Below are positions 10,448-21,628 of a DNA stretch of 26,806 nucleotides, piece by piece. The first letter of the stretch is position 1, and each line of letters starts with the position of its first letter. This DNA comes from Priapulus caudatus (lineage: Eukaryota; Priapulida; Priapulimorpha; Priapulimorphida; Priapulidae). The stretch is taken from contig NW_014577136.1 of the NCBI RefSeq assembly GCF_000485595.1, forward strand, positions 643,150-669,955. The letters run 5' to 3'. A program made the position numbers and the translations under genes. The notes beneath the pieces are model-generated. The model searched no databases and was not told where the DNA came from. It saw only the letters and a program-made list of their open reading frames with translations.

Positions 10448-10790
10448 TACCTGAACGCGCCCTAGCTAGTGTAACGTTCGCGTCCGTATAAGAATCGTTA
10501 GAACGCGCTCTAACTATTGTTCCGTACAGACGATTTTAATATTTTTATCCTAGATCAAGTTATCCGCTATCAACTCGTAGCTAATGCCAAGCGGACGAGG
10601 TAAAGCTCCACTGTACTCAGGTTATACGCATTGAAGCATGCACGCGAGCATACATAATATAAAAAATGTAAATAATATATCACCAATAACGGAGATTCGT
10701 GCCGATAATCACGCAATCCGCATTATTGTCTCTGAAAATTCATCTTGTATTGGCACAAACAAAATGTCGATGATAATCATGCACTGCGAC

Positions 10791-10852
10791 ACACACACAC
10801 GCAGCACGCACACGCGCGCGCGCACGGCCACACGCACGCTCGCATACACACT
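10791..10852. repeat. CA/CG-rich simple repeat at the end of duplicated block A
   Basis: Short CA and CACG runs. Homology to copy B stops here (16292), so this marks the duplication boundary on this side. From 10853 to 11162 I see no recognisable gene. Confidence 0.7.
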
Positions 10853-11162
10853 GCTAGTATAGCTTTAATGGTCTTGTTGCATATAGCGCCCTCGCCTTAT
10901 ATAGGAAAGAACCGAAATGATGTCTGCTCTCATCGGTAATACGTATAAATCATTATATCTCTCGTACAAATTTAATGAGGAACCCGCGACGGAGACTCGA
11001 GTAGGCCGCATGTTAGCGGTATACGATCCTGCAGCCGGTGGTTCGGTCGTTATAGCGAAAACAGCGGCACTTTTAGGCATTTTAGATATGAGGGTTCATA
11101 CCAACTCGACGAAACTTCCGCCGAATGTGTATGGAAGGCCATTACCGCCAAAACCTACCTAT

Positions 11163-11265
11163 TTTAATCGCGCTTAAAATGTATTTTAAGCGCGATTGAA
11201 TTCCAGCCAATCAGAACAGTGGTTTTTAATCGCGATTAAAATCCAGCCAATCAGAACAGTGGTTT
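11163..11265. repeat. Hairpin plus 40-bp direct repeats at the gap edge
   Basis: An 18-nt inverted repeat (11163-11180 and 11183-11200, one mismatch) built on AATCGCGCTTAAAAT is followed by direct repeats of CCAGCCAATCAGAACAGTGG at 11203 and 11243. TTAATCGCGATTAA lies between them. The array is cut by the N gap, so it probably continues inside it. Confidence 0.8.
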
Positions 11266-12010
11266 NNNNNNNNNNNNNNNNNNNNNNNNNNNNNNNNNNN
11301 NNNNNNNNNNNNNNNNNNNNNNNNNNNNNNNNNNNNNNNNNNNNNNNNNNNNNNNNNNNNNNNNNNNNNNNNNNNNNNNNNNNNNNNNNNNNNNNNNNNN
11401 NNNNNNNNNNNNNNNNNNNNNNNNNNNNNNNNNNNNNNNNNNNNNNNNNNNNNNNNNNNNNNNNNNNNNNNNNNNNNNNNNNNNNNNNNNNNNNNNNNNN
11501 NNNNNNNNNNNNNNNNNNNNNNNNNNNNNNNNNNNNNNNNNNNNNNNNNNNNNNNNNNNNNNNNNNNNNNNNNNNNNNNNNNNNNNNNNNNNNNNNNNNN
11601 NNNNNNNNNNNNNNNNNNNNNNNNNNNNNNNNNNNNNNNNNNNNNNNNNNNNNNNNNNNNNNNNNNNNNNNNNNNNNNNNNNNNNNNNNNNNNNNNNNNN
11701 NNNNNNNNNNNNNNNNNNNNNNNNNNNNNNNNNNNNNNNNNNNNNNNNNNNNNNNNNNNNNNNNNNNNNNNNNNNNNNNNNNNNNNNNNNNNNNNNNNNN
11801 NNNNNNNNNNNNNNNNNNNNNNNNNNNNNNNNNNNNNNNNNNNNNNNNNNNNNNNNNNNNNNNNNNNNNNNNNNNNNNNNNNNNNNNNNNNNNNNNNNNN
11901 NNNNNNNNNNNNNNNNNNNNNNNNNNNNNNNNNNNNNNNNNNNNNNNNNNNNNNNNNNNNNNNNNNNNNNNNNNNNNNNNNNNNNNNNNNNNNNNNNNNN
12001 NNNNNNNNNN
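11266..12010. other. Assembly gap (745 N)
   Basis: Run of N between the two duplication copies. It is flanked by a repeat on the left and a pentanucleotide microsatellite on the right, which probably caused the break. Confidence 1.
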
Positions 12011-12051
12011 CCTCTCCTCTCCTCTCCTCTCCTCTCCTCTCCTCTCCTCTC
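12011..12051. repeat. (CCTCT)n microsatellite
   Basis: Eight CCTCT units directly abut the gap. A (CT)n run follows at about 12107-12127. Confidence 0.95.
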
Positions 12052-12702
12052 GTAAATATCGCAGTAGAGGAGGAGCTTGCTGATCTTTCTCTGTCTTCTT
12101 TCCCCCACTCTCTCTCTCTCTCTCTCTGCAGCATCTGTTCTGGCAATGTAAAAATACCTAATTATAATAAAGCCATGACGTAATATAGTATTATTGTACA
12201 TATATTTTACACGATAACACAAGGTAATGATACATGAAATTATATGCTACAATACTAATGACAGATTCAGATTAATTATTTGCATACATAAAAATCCCTC
12301 TTATGATGAAAAAATTACAATGGCATATCTCACTATAATAAACGTTACATGCGTAATTACAATGAGGTACCTATGTTCAGTATTTTGTATAAATTACAGG
12401 CAAGTAGTCTCGTTGCATCTCGTTGACTACACTTCCTTGCAACGCTATGCCGTAATCATTATAACATGTGTATCTATTCCATCTCACTTACCAGCCAGGG
12501 TCTAGGGGCCTTATATGTTATATAAAGATGTGATATAACCATGCAAACGTTTGCAAATATTCAAATTATATTTAGTAATTATTCATATTTAGTACAAAGA
12601 TAACATTTTATCGCAGGATCCTAGCTGAGGTATTTAAAAAAAAATTGTTACAGACATTTGTGTGCGAAAATGATCAATAACATTATATACAATCGGGTCA
12701 CG

Positions 12703-15403
12703 TTATAAGTGACAACTCGTTTCCGTGTACACATCGTCGTATCTCTGCGTAGCGTTCTTGGTGTTTGAGTCACTGCTGCTGTTACCGTCGGGTGCATAGA
12801 CAAACTTCGTGATAATAGATAAAGAACCGCCTGCCAGGCTGGCGAAAAGTGTAAATATGCCCATAATGATGAAACATAATCCTGAGTCTACTCTGTTGTC
12901 GTATACGATTCCTACGAACAAAAATATGCAAATTAGTGGCATATAAATTCTGCTACTAGTTTAGTTTTGCAAATTAGATATTGGGCTGCGCAATTAAATC
13001 TACAGGTACTGAATTTATTGAAATCTGATTTCCAAACCAACCATTATTTTCAATATGTATTAAATTTTGAGCAAAAAAATGACAGCAATCATTATTTAAA
13101 TATTTATCTTTAGTAGCCTACATACCAAAAACATGACGGGACTATTATCACTACATCTACGGCCTTCTACGATATATGTGTAAATACATTATACAATGAT
13201 ATTTTGAGTAGATTCCTGCTCCCCTTCATGCTGGGGACAAGTTTAAGATGAAATGACGTTTTACCTGATCTTACCTAATAAGAAGGGTGCAAGGAACGAA
13301 GTCGGTGCCTCACAGAGGAATGCCACAGAAATAGCGTCTGAGAATTTGTCCTGACCCACGATATCTTGCATCATCACAAATGTTGGCGAGAGGGCAGCGC
13401 CATTGAGGATGCCAACAAAGAAACTCCAGAAAAGAAAAAGTTCATTACCCTCTATTGGTGCCACCGCAATCGTTGCCAGTCCTGTGAGCATTGCAGTGAT
13501 GCAGAACCCAATCTGGCGCCCGTATATCGTTCCAAATATGCCTCTGTCCCACAAAAAAGTGCAGCACACTAGTCTCCCGACTGTGTCTCCAGCCCCGTAT
13601 AAGCTAACAGAGAATGCTTCGTTCACTTCGTTTCCAGCAAGTTCAATACTCTTTATCGGCAGGTACAATGTTATGTTGAAAAATCCAACGTCATGCAAGA
13701 CCATACACGCACAAAATATCCACACTCTGGCGTCTTTTAATACTGCCCAGGCAAATGCAGAGTCGGTGTTGTTGGGACTAAGGTCTGAGTTTACGTCTTG
13801 GGTACTCGTATCTGTCGCGGTCAGCGAACTATTAGCTATGTTAATTTCACGTTGTTCTGAGCTTAGTTGCATTTGCTGAGCATCGACGAGCTTCACGGTA
13901 CTACCACTGAACGCGTTTTCTTCTACTACGACACTTGCTGCTGTTGGTTTTGGTAATGGCCTGAAGAGCGAAGCGCAAAACACTGTATTGAACACCATAG
14001 CACCGTTTATAAGGCATGCTCCTGTGTAGGTGTATTCCTCAACCAAAACTTGTACAACGAGAGGCAGAATGAGCCCACCGACACCAGCTCCGGTGAATAG
14101 CAGACCAGAAGCCAATCCAGCTCTCTTACAGAAGTATTCGTTTACAGCAGCATATGCTGAGATAATTAGGATTCCTGATCCGATACCTGAAGAGTAAATG
14201 TAGATGTTAATTTTGAAACGATTTTAATACGTTCTCATTGATTGATCAATACTGATCAGATCGTCCGGATTATGTATTTACATCACATAATTGGTTCGAG
14301 CATCTGAACAGCATGTCGTGGCTAGCTTCTCGTGATAGTCATTCAGCCCCGACCCCGTAATGACCAGCAGCACAATAACTATGCTACAAGAGAACGGCCC
14401 GCCCCCCTTTCCCCTCCTCTTCATGCAAGAATGTATTATCCATTTCTACTATGTTCCTAGTCGTGGGAAGTTGGAAAAATTTGCCCGAAACATTTTTCTC
14501 TATCGAAAGATCACGGAATGTTGAACATCTATGATTTTATCAAATCAACAATTATTTAATTAAATGTCGATAATGTTGACAACAACTTAACATCAACAGC
14601 TGAAGCAACAGCAGCAGCAGCACCACCACCACCACCATCGTCACCGCCACCGCCACCCGGTGACTGCCACCGCCACCGTCAAATCCCCCCACCACCACCT
14701 ACAACAACAACAACAACAACAACAATAACAACATAGGCGATTACAATTGCAATCATGGAAACCACCGATATTTGACCAAAGAAAATTGTGAGGGAAAACA
14801 TCCATCTGTCAGGATATTTTCAGCGCTTTATTTCTTTCCTTCCCTATACATAGGTACACATTGTACATAGCTTACCATTAAGCACGCCAAATGAAAGATA
14901 GAGCATAGGAAGATTCGCTGACACGTAGCCGAGCGATATGCCTATTGCTGACAAAAAGCCACCGGCGACAGCTACCGGTCGACAGCCGCACTTTGTGATC
15001 ATCATGCTACCGATTGGCCCTACATTACACAAACATTATATCGGTATTAATTTTACTACGTATTTTAAAAATAACTGTTCAGCTTCTTAATATGTTCTAA
15101 TCAAAATGCACATTCCATGGATAATGCGCTATGCTGCATATTCTAGGCAATACTGTAGAAACTGTATAACTCAAACATACCAAAGACCAACGATAGAGCG
15201 ATGTTGACGCCTTGTATAGCGGAGGTCTGCGACACATCACTGCCGATTCTGTCCATGATGTCGAGCATGTAGATTCCAAACGTCTTTTGTTGTCCCCATG
15301 TGAATGCCATATTTACGGAAGCACCGAAGATAACCATCCACCCCCATCCTCCGTCCGGGGCTGCAGATTTCGTTTCATTTTCTTGTTCTTTTCCAGTAGA
15401 CAT
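12703..15403 (-). CDS. Monocarboxylate transporter (SLC16/MCT family, MFS), copy B, complete
   Basis: Four exons: 15403-15181, 15019-14876, 14186-13275, 12911-12703. Lengths 223, 144, 912 and 209 nt sum to 1488 nt, or 495 residues plus TAA. All introns are GT-AG and phase 1 (donors GTATGT, GTAAGC, GTAAGA; acceptors GTAATGTAG, CTCTTCAG, GTTCGTAG). The product should be a 12-segment plasma-membrane carrier of monocarboxylates or related small acids, with H+ coupling in classical MCTs. Visible signatures: DGGWGW at 17-22, Lys40 in TM1, YFCKRAGLASG at 140-150, and Asp323/Arg327 in TM8, matching the Asp/Arg pair essential in MCT1. Residues ~199-265 form the hydrophilic loop between TM6 and TM7; the tail ends YTETSCHL. 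The substrate and the vertebrate subfamily cannot be set from sequence alone. The 5' UTR and any noncoding first exon were not resolved. Confidence 0.92.
14588..14735. repeat. (CAN)n trinucleotide array in MCT copy B intron 2
   Basis: CAG, CAC, CGC and CAA blocks equivalent to 7435-7735 in copy A but about half as long. Confidence 0.9.
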
Positions 15404-15510
15404 GTCAACTAGTGTATGCGTGTCTGTCGATTAACTGTATCGAGCTGACCAACCTGATCCAAATAATCAATAAACACTATTTATCGAGAATGTTCCATAT
15501 AGATATAGGT

Positions 15511-15550
15511 AATTACCTCCGCAAGAAGTTGGCAGGAGGTTATGTTTTTT
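15511..15550. mobile_element. MITE end fragment (ATTACCTCCGC...GGAGGTTATG)
   Basis: ATTACCTCC and GGAGGTTATG form a short inverted repeat followed by a T-run. This type of end is widespread in marine invertebrate MITEs. Only one terminus is visible. Confidence 0.45.
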
Positions 15551-15755
15551 TTACATGTAGGTTATATGTAGGTTTTGTTCTCTAGACAAGGGCGAAGTCC
15601 CTGCTCATATAATTATTTGCACGCGGACTGCATAGCATAGCATGAATTACTTACTAGCTCAATCCATCACTTTAATCATTGTGTACATAACTTTATAGAT
15701 ATCTCGTACTCGGCCTTATTAGTCGATTTTAGGCGCCAACTTGCAACGTGCGGTT

Positions 15756-15967
15756 CCGTGTGATCACGTGTGATTACGTGTGACTACGTGTGATTACGTG
15801 TGGCTACGTATGATTACGTGTGACTACGTGTTACTACGTGTGATTACGTGTGGCTACGTGTGACTACGTGTGATTACGTGTGATTACGTGTGACTACGTG
15901 TGATTACGTGTGGCTACGTGTGATTACGTGTGACTACGTGTGATTACGTGCGACTACGTGTGAGATT
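15756..15967. repeat. 10/20-bp minisatellite with ACGTG cores, 5' flank of MCT copy B
   Basis: Same decamers as 10051-10447, with about 19 ACGTG cores at 10-bp spacing, 350-565 bp upstream of the copy B start codon. Flanking sequence on both sides is shared with copy A, so the array predates the duplication and has since changed length. Confidence 0.9.
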
Positions 15968-16298
15968 ACCTGAACGCGCGCTAGGTAATGTAACGTTAGC
16001 GTACGTTAGAATCGTTAGAACGCGCTCTATCTATTGTTCTGTACAGACGAATTTGTTTTATCCTAGATCAAGTTACCCGTCATAAACTCGTACTCAGGTT
16101 ATATGCATTAATTGTAATATTCCTGCGACCATTGTGAAGCATGCCCGCGAGTAGTTCTAGTACTATAGCCCGCGATACCATCTAAATAATATATCACGGA
16201 GATCCGTGCCGATAATCACGCAATCCGCATTATTGTCTCTGAAAATTCATCTTGTATTTGCACAACCAAAATGTCTATGATAATCATACACTGCGCCG

Positions 16299-16733
16299 CA
16301 CTGGCGTAGCTAAGGGGGGGGGGCACAAGGGGGCCATGGCCCCCCCTGTTGATTGGCAAGCAAAAAAAAAAAAAAAAATTGCCACAATTCCTGTTACTTC
16401 TGCATCTGCTGAACGAACATTCTCTAAAATGAGCATTGTCAAGTCTAAACTTCATTCTACAATGACCCATCCACGATTCTCTGCTCTCATTCTCCTTTTC
16501 GTTGAACAGGAGTTAGTGAATGAATCAACGAAATCCTCAAAATGTTCTGTGCAAAATCGACGAGAAGACTTGACTTTGGAATTTGAGATTTCTGCAGCAG
16601 ACAAAAACATGACTAAAAGAAAGGAGATAATTCTTCTTTGCTCAGATTTGTGTTGTTGCAAGTTGGCTTTGATTGAATTTTATGGTTCTGAACTCTTATT
16701 GACAGAAGAAAAGAAATGGAAATGCTTTGTGAA
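16299..16733 (+). mobile_element. Rearranged hAT transposon remnant
   Basis: CACTGGCGTAGCTAAGG followed by G/C homopolymers looks like a hAT-type terminal sequence. An A17 run joins it directly to the transposase C-terminus, so most of the coding sequence is deleted. The insertion ends the homology with duplicated block A. The other terminus is not seen, because an LTR begins at 16734. Confidence 0.65.
16378..16733 (+). pseudogene. hAT transposase C-terminal (dimerisation domain) fragment
   Basis: Reads IPVTSASAERTFSKMSIVKS, then LHSTMTHPRFSALILLFVEQ. This is the hallmark of the hAT family C-terminal dimerisation region (P-x-S-A-x-x-E-R-x-F-S...L-x...M...R). The upstream BED or TTF zinc finger and the catalytic RNase H-like DDE domain are absent, so it cannot act as a transposase. 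The frame stays open until the last residues, which come from the adjoining LTR. Confidence 0.8.
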
Positions 16734-17181
16734 TGTAACCTCGTACTTCTAGGGTGAGGTACAAGAGCGGTAAGTGTAGAGGATAGCAACAGCATAAGAC
16801 AAGAAACAAACACGAACTAGTAAAGTAACGTAGCACAAAGAGTTGTATTGGTCATAATGTCTACAACAAGTAGAGAGCAGACCTCCTCTCCTTTCTCCTG
16901 CTCGCAGTGCTCTTAAATCTAACAGAACTTGTTGTTCGACCTCCCTCCTCCTGACGTGCGCCGGGTGCGGGTCATAACAGATTATCCCGCAGCACTCCGG
17001 CCCCTGTGTTGACGTCGTTATTTACCTTATTGCTACTAGTACTATCATTACCCTCAGCCCGCACCGCGCGCGCTCCGAATATCTCATCTATTCCACCTGG
17101 CTTGTCGCCAACGCGACCCACCTGGCCTCATGGCCAAGCTAATTGTAATTAATAAGCCATGGTGAAACCAGCTTCGTTACA
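16734..17181 (-). mobile_element. LTR of a retrotransposon (minus orientation)
   Basis: A 448-bp segment bounded by TGTAAC (16734) and GTTACA (17181), the TG...CA type inverted ends of LTRs. On the minus strand it is preceded by a purine-rich tract at 17196-17182 (AGAGGGAGTAG), as a 3' LTR is preceded by its polypurine tract. No partner LTR and no gag or pol were found in 17197-18411, so the element is truncated or rearranged. Matching target duplications are not expected or seen. Confidence 0.6.
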
Positions 17182-17196
17182 CTACTCCCTCTAAAT
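17182..17196 (-). other. Polypurine tract-like sequence
   Basis: Minus strand ATTTAGAGGGAGTAG immediately upstream of the TGTAAC end, the position expected for plus-strand DNA priming in LTR retrotransposons. Confidence 0.5.
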
Positions 17197-18411
17197 AAAC
17201 TATTGATTGCCCCGATCAACAATGGTGAAAATGGAGTGCGATGTCGCGGTGTAACGAAAGGGTTACTGCGCGCGAGTGTGGCACGTTATTTTGTCTGCTC
17301 TATTCTAACGTCTAGATATTCAAAAAAACATTATAATTATGGTTATATTCGTGCGCATGCCGCTGCGCGTGGCATCTGGCGCTTACAATGTTACCATATC
17401 ACAATCTTCCGACGCGAGCCTTAATTTAACATTCGCTCGGTGCGAGTCTCTTCACCTTCACCATATTGAAGTCGATTAAACCGGCAATTTAATCAGCTTG
17501 TCATTAGACAATTAGACATTTATAAACCAAACACCATGTAAACGTAAATATTATAGAATAGTGACAATGCTGTATCATAGCGTCCTATCCGAGTCGAGCA
17601 TTAGGGCTTCGTTCAGCGCGAGCACACCGTGATCAGCCGTGATTGGCACTTAAACGTCCCAGCTATCTCTACATGAAATATAAGTCCTTAACTCTAAACG
17701 CTTTTTCATACGTATATGTAAACTAAATTCTACTGATCGTTTACGTTACAACGTATATATATACCGTTTTACTCTATTAAACACATAGTACGAGAATATA
17801 TGATTGCGGTTAACTATACATACAATCTCCATTAAACTTCGTCCTTGCATCTACGCGTGTGCCGAGCGCACCTATTCGCGTGACTCTCAACTGCTGAGTT
17901 TACGTTATTGGATACTAAGACAACAATAACACGTGCAATTCTCTAGGCTTGTGAAACAATTNACGTGGTAGTGTTTGTATGCTGGTGGTCCTCGTTATGA
18001 CCGTGTTTTGTTGCCTGCGTGAGAGGCCGTGTGCTATTTTTTTGGTGTGTGCACGGCTGTCACGCGGTGCCGCGGTAATGCATGTAATGGTGTCGTCTTT
18101 TCCTCCGTTGTCTTGGCCTTATATGGGATACTTGCGGCGCAGGTGATAACCCCGCGTCTGCGGGTGTAAATCAGCGGTTCGCCTCTACTCCAGTCTCCTG
18201 TCGTGTGATGCTTGCGTATTAAAATGGAATACCCAAGAAGCTAGATCATCCATGCCCCTGTATCCATTCTCACCTCTTGCATCTCAGTCGCATTCCCATT
18301 ACCATGTCACTGTCATCCATTTTCCCATCCGCACGGATCTCTCATTTGCCCATCTCAAGCTATCCTCCCACTCCCCATATCCGATCTCTATCCCTTTCAT
18401 GCACGGCAGGG
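17197..18411. other. No gene recognised; single ambiguous base at 17962
   Basis: Unique sequence without convincing exons or RNA genes. One isolated N at 17962 may mark an assembly join; sequence to its right shows the indel-rich character described for the inverted repeat. Confidence 0.5.
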
Positions 18412-19959
18412 TCGCAACGAACGAGACAAGCTGCGAAAGGGTCATTCATATGTTTTTCCTTTCAGGATTCTCTCGCGGTTTCACCGTTGATCCCTGCATC
18501 ACCTTATTTTCTTCCTCTTCCCTAGGGCTCGTTAACGCTATGACCCATTCCGTGGTATACGCTCCGGCCGTACGGATGCACATTGAATCAGTGCGCCCGT
18601 AACATGATCCTTGTGAGTGCCAAACAGGTTCACATCTGTTATGCAAGATTTAGCGAATGGACCCAACAGGAGTGTTGAGTCTGGTATCAGTCCAACGAAC
18701 GTGCATACACGCGACAAACGGCCAAGGTTTCAATCTCATATTAAATCAACATTGGGCTTTGCGCATTTCAGGATTAAAGTTTGTCTTTCGTAGCAGGTAT
18801 GGAACATAGCTATAAATTTACTACAAGAGTTTCAATGTTTCGTTAGTGTCATGTGTAATATGAATTTATCTTCAATGATGTGGTTATGTTCGTCTCACGC
18901 GGCGGGAAAAAAAATGGCATAATCAAACGAAAACCGAACAAAATTTATAAATCTGTTCGTTGACATGGACAATTTCTTATTCTTTCTCACGCAAAAGCAG
19001 CGGTCGAATTACCGTAATATCTAAATTATACGTGTGGAGTAAGAGTTTTAAAGTTTTAAGCTAAGTAACATGCTAGCGCCAATTTATGTCTAGCGCTTCC
19101 TTAAGTGTGCTTGCTGTTTATTTTAATACACCTCTATTATCCAACAATCAACTGTGTTCGATATAACTTGGGCCGCAGAGCATAACATATAGTAATTGTG
19201 GGATGTGTGGGGGTGGGGTGTGTGTCCGTAAAGGCGGCTCTATCCGAACCTTAGCGTACGCGTTTAATTTCTTATTAAAATTCCATTGGCCTTATTGTAC
19301 AACTCTGATTTTCTCCTTTCCGTTCTTAGTTATAGAGCCTCGCCGGATCCGTCGATTCCAATATCTATGCAATTGCTCTAGCGAGGACAGCGTATCGAAT
19401 GGCCTAGTCACGTCATACGAGTTCATTCCAATCCTGCGATAGATATTTCCGCGCATCTTGTTTTCCCAGCTTATGACTTTGCTGTACGGGTGATGGTGCA
19501 AGCTTTCCGGGTATCCCTGTGGAGCCATTTCCCCGTACCGGTAGTGGTGTTCGCAGTGTGCATTGCCTTGCAATTTATAGAAACTTGTGGTTCGTAGTGG
19601 TTGGTGCTGTGTACAGTATATTTACGGATGGGTGGTTTGTCTCGATAAAGAACACGCCGCCTGTTTGAGCGGTGTGTATTTAAAGACTTCGGAGATGTAC
19701 TCGTTTTAAGGCAGCGCAAAATAAAGCCGCCACAGCTCGTCCGTTGCGACCTTGGCCTACTGGGGGTCGCGACACCCGAGCTCACATGGCGCCCACCTCG
19801 GGTGCACAATGGGTTACACCATTAACTATCATACTGTAGCTATCCGAGACTCCGCTGAATAGGAGGACAGGCCGACGGCGCGGTGGATCTGCGGGGGAGA
19901 GAACAGGGATCCCGACAGAGAAGCTGACAGGCGACGATGAGATGATGATAGAGACGCGG

Positions 19960-20250
19960 AGTTGCGACCTCGGCGAGAGGGAGAGAGAGTGGGAAGAGAG
20001 TGAGCAGAGGAGTAGACACATTCGAGAGATCCGATCTCGCATTCACGAGCGACTCGACGAGGGGAGAGGAGTGAAGAGAGACTGATTGAAGCGAAGAGAG
20101 AAGCTCGCGCTAGAGCCGACGAGCTCGTGAGACTCCGAGACGAGAGCGAAGGCAGAGATGAGATCAGGGAGAATGCTGATGTCGATTGTAGAAGAGAGGA
20201 GACGGAGAGGAGAGAGAAGAGATGAGAAGATACGAGAGAGAAAATATAGT
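19960..20250. repeat. Polypurine (GA-rich) tract, left arm
   Basis: GAGA-rich strand bias through most of the interval. Its inverted counterpart is the CT-rich tract at 21358-21628. Open frames on the minus strand are Ser/Leu-rich artefacts. Confidence 0.85.
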
Positions 20251-20563
20251 ATAGAAGAATATTTCGAGGTGACATTCTTATGCCAATATATAGGGACTGA
20301 TGAGTTACTCACCAAGCGCCGTACTGATGTCATTAACGGGATTGAGCCCCACAACTTGTAGCCGTTCCCGGCTACTTCATCTGTGCGAGTCTGCGCCCAC
20401 CTGCTGCACGCTGACCCTCGCCGACCTGCCCCGTTGTTCGTGCCACGCGGTAATAGTCATGTCTATTGCATATGTCACTCCCCAAACCGTGTGGAATTCG
20501 ACAAATGTTACCGAGGTGTGATCTATAAAACAAATATTATAGGGCTGTTGTGGTGTTGTAGTG

Positions 20564-21025
20564 GATGTGTGTGTGTGTGTGTGTGGTCGATCTGTGCAAT
20601 TGGATCGTGTCAAACTAATGTTGGTGCGCAGTCACGCGGAGAAGTGTAACCGTGTGTCGGCGAGGCCCGTGTGTGTGTGTGTGTGTGCGTGGTTGGGTGC
20701 TGAAATGTGTGTGTTGCTGGTCTGTGTGTATTGTCTGTGTGTTGGTGATCAGATCTCTCTTTTCTCTCCTTCCGAAGGCCCCCTTGTCACTCTTTCGCTG
20801 TCTCCGTCTCACTTTCTCTCCACGGCCCCCCTTGTCTCCGTTGTCAGCTGAGATCCACACAAGACATACCGACAGTACAACTACACGCCACACATCTCAC
20901 CACACACGCCCACCACCACCACAGAACACCACCTCGTGCGGCACACCACACACCCACACACAGGACACACACACACACAACCTTACACATCTTACCACAC
21001 ACTCGAACTCCACCACACACCCACC
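20564..21025. repeat. GT-rich then CA-rich spacer of the inverted repeat
   Basis: GT runs at 20564-20584 and 20670-20690 and CA-rich DNA at 20880-21010 continue the symmetry through the centre, so the real centre lies near 20750-20800. Confidence 0.75.
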
Positions 21026-21357
21026 TTACCTAGTTTTTGTTTCTTAGTCACACCATCCGCTAACATTGTCGAATTTCCACACAGGCTGTTTTGGAGTGAA
21101 TTCAGGCATGACATGCATCTATTTACGCCGTCGTGCGCGACGAACAAGGGCAGGTCGGCTACGGCGCGTTCATGTCGGCAGCAGGTGGGCGGCAGACTCG
21201 CACAGCGATCAGTGCAGCGGGAACGCTACGTGTGGGGCGTAATTCCTGTTAATGACATCTAGTGCGATTGGGTGAGTAACATCGCTCCAGGCCCTTCTGT
21301 CACTATTGGCATAAGATGGTCATCTGCAAATATCTCCTCTGCCCCTACTCTATAGTC

Positions 21358-21628
21358 TTCTCTATTCTCTCTCTCTCTCTCTCTCTCTCTCCTCTCTCCT
21401 CTCTCGTCGCCTTCTCTCTCTCTTTGCTTCGCTCTCTCTCTCCTCTTCTCTCTTCTCTCTCTCTCTTCTCTCTCTCTCTCTTTCCTCTATCCGCTCCTGT
21501 CCTCTCGCTCTCGTCTCTCTCCTCTCTCTTCGTCCTTCTCTCTCGCTGCTCTCCTCTCTTTCTCCTCTCTCTGTCTGTCTTCTCCTCTTCTCTCTCTCTC
21601 CGTCCTTCCTTCTCCTTCTCTCTCTACC
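21358..21628. repeat. Polypyrimidine (CT-rich) tract, right arm
   Basis: CT-rich interval, inverted counterpart of 19960-20250. Open frames across it are low complexity. Confidence 0.9.

Larger units (their letters stand above)
985..10793. other. Tandem segmental duplication, copy A
   Basis: This block matches 12251-16292 in the same orientation: 3' flank, all four MCT exons, introns, 5' flank and the ACGTG minisatellite. It is 9.8 kb against 4.0 kb for copy B, mainly because of a foldback element in intron 3 (1896-5976), nested hAT-like elements (8528-9492) and a longer minisatellite. Exons 1, 2 and 4 differ from copy B at only a few residues, so the duplication is recent. Confidence 0.85.
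12251..16292. other. Tandem segmental duplication, copy B
   Basis: Direct repeat of 985-10793 that lacks the foldback and nested hAT insertions. It starts at AATACTAATGACAGA and ends at CACTGCG, where a hAT remnant interrupts the homology. It holds a stretch of about 66 bases near 12463-12530 that copy A lacks. Confidence 0.85.

Noticed and set aside
10917-11177. 86-codon plus-strand open frame as a gene
   Set aside because: No recognisable domain, no splice or promoter context, and it runs into the repeat at the gap edge.
11196-12222. Long open frames across the gap
   Set aside because: They consist of N; open only because unknown codons are not stops.
19829-20354. Ser/Leu-rich minus-strand open frames
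   Set aside because: Translation of the polypurine tract; the mirrored CT tract in the other arm gives similar artefacts.
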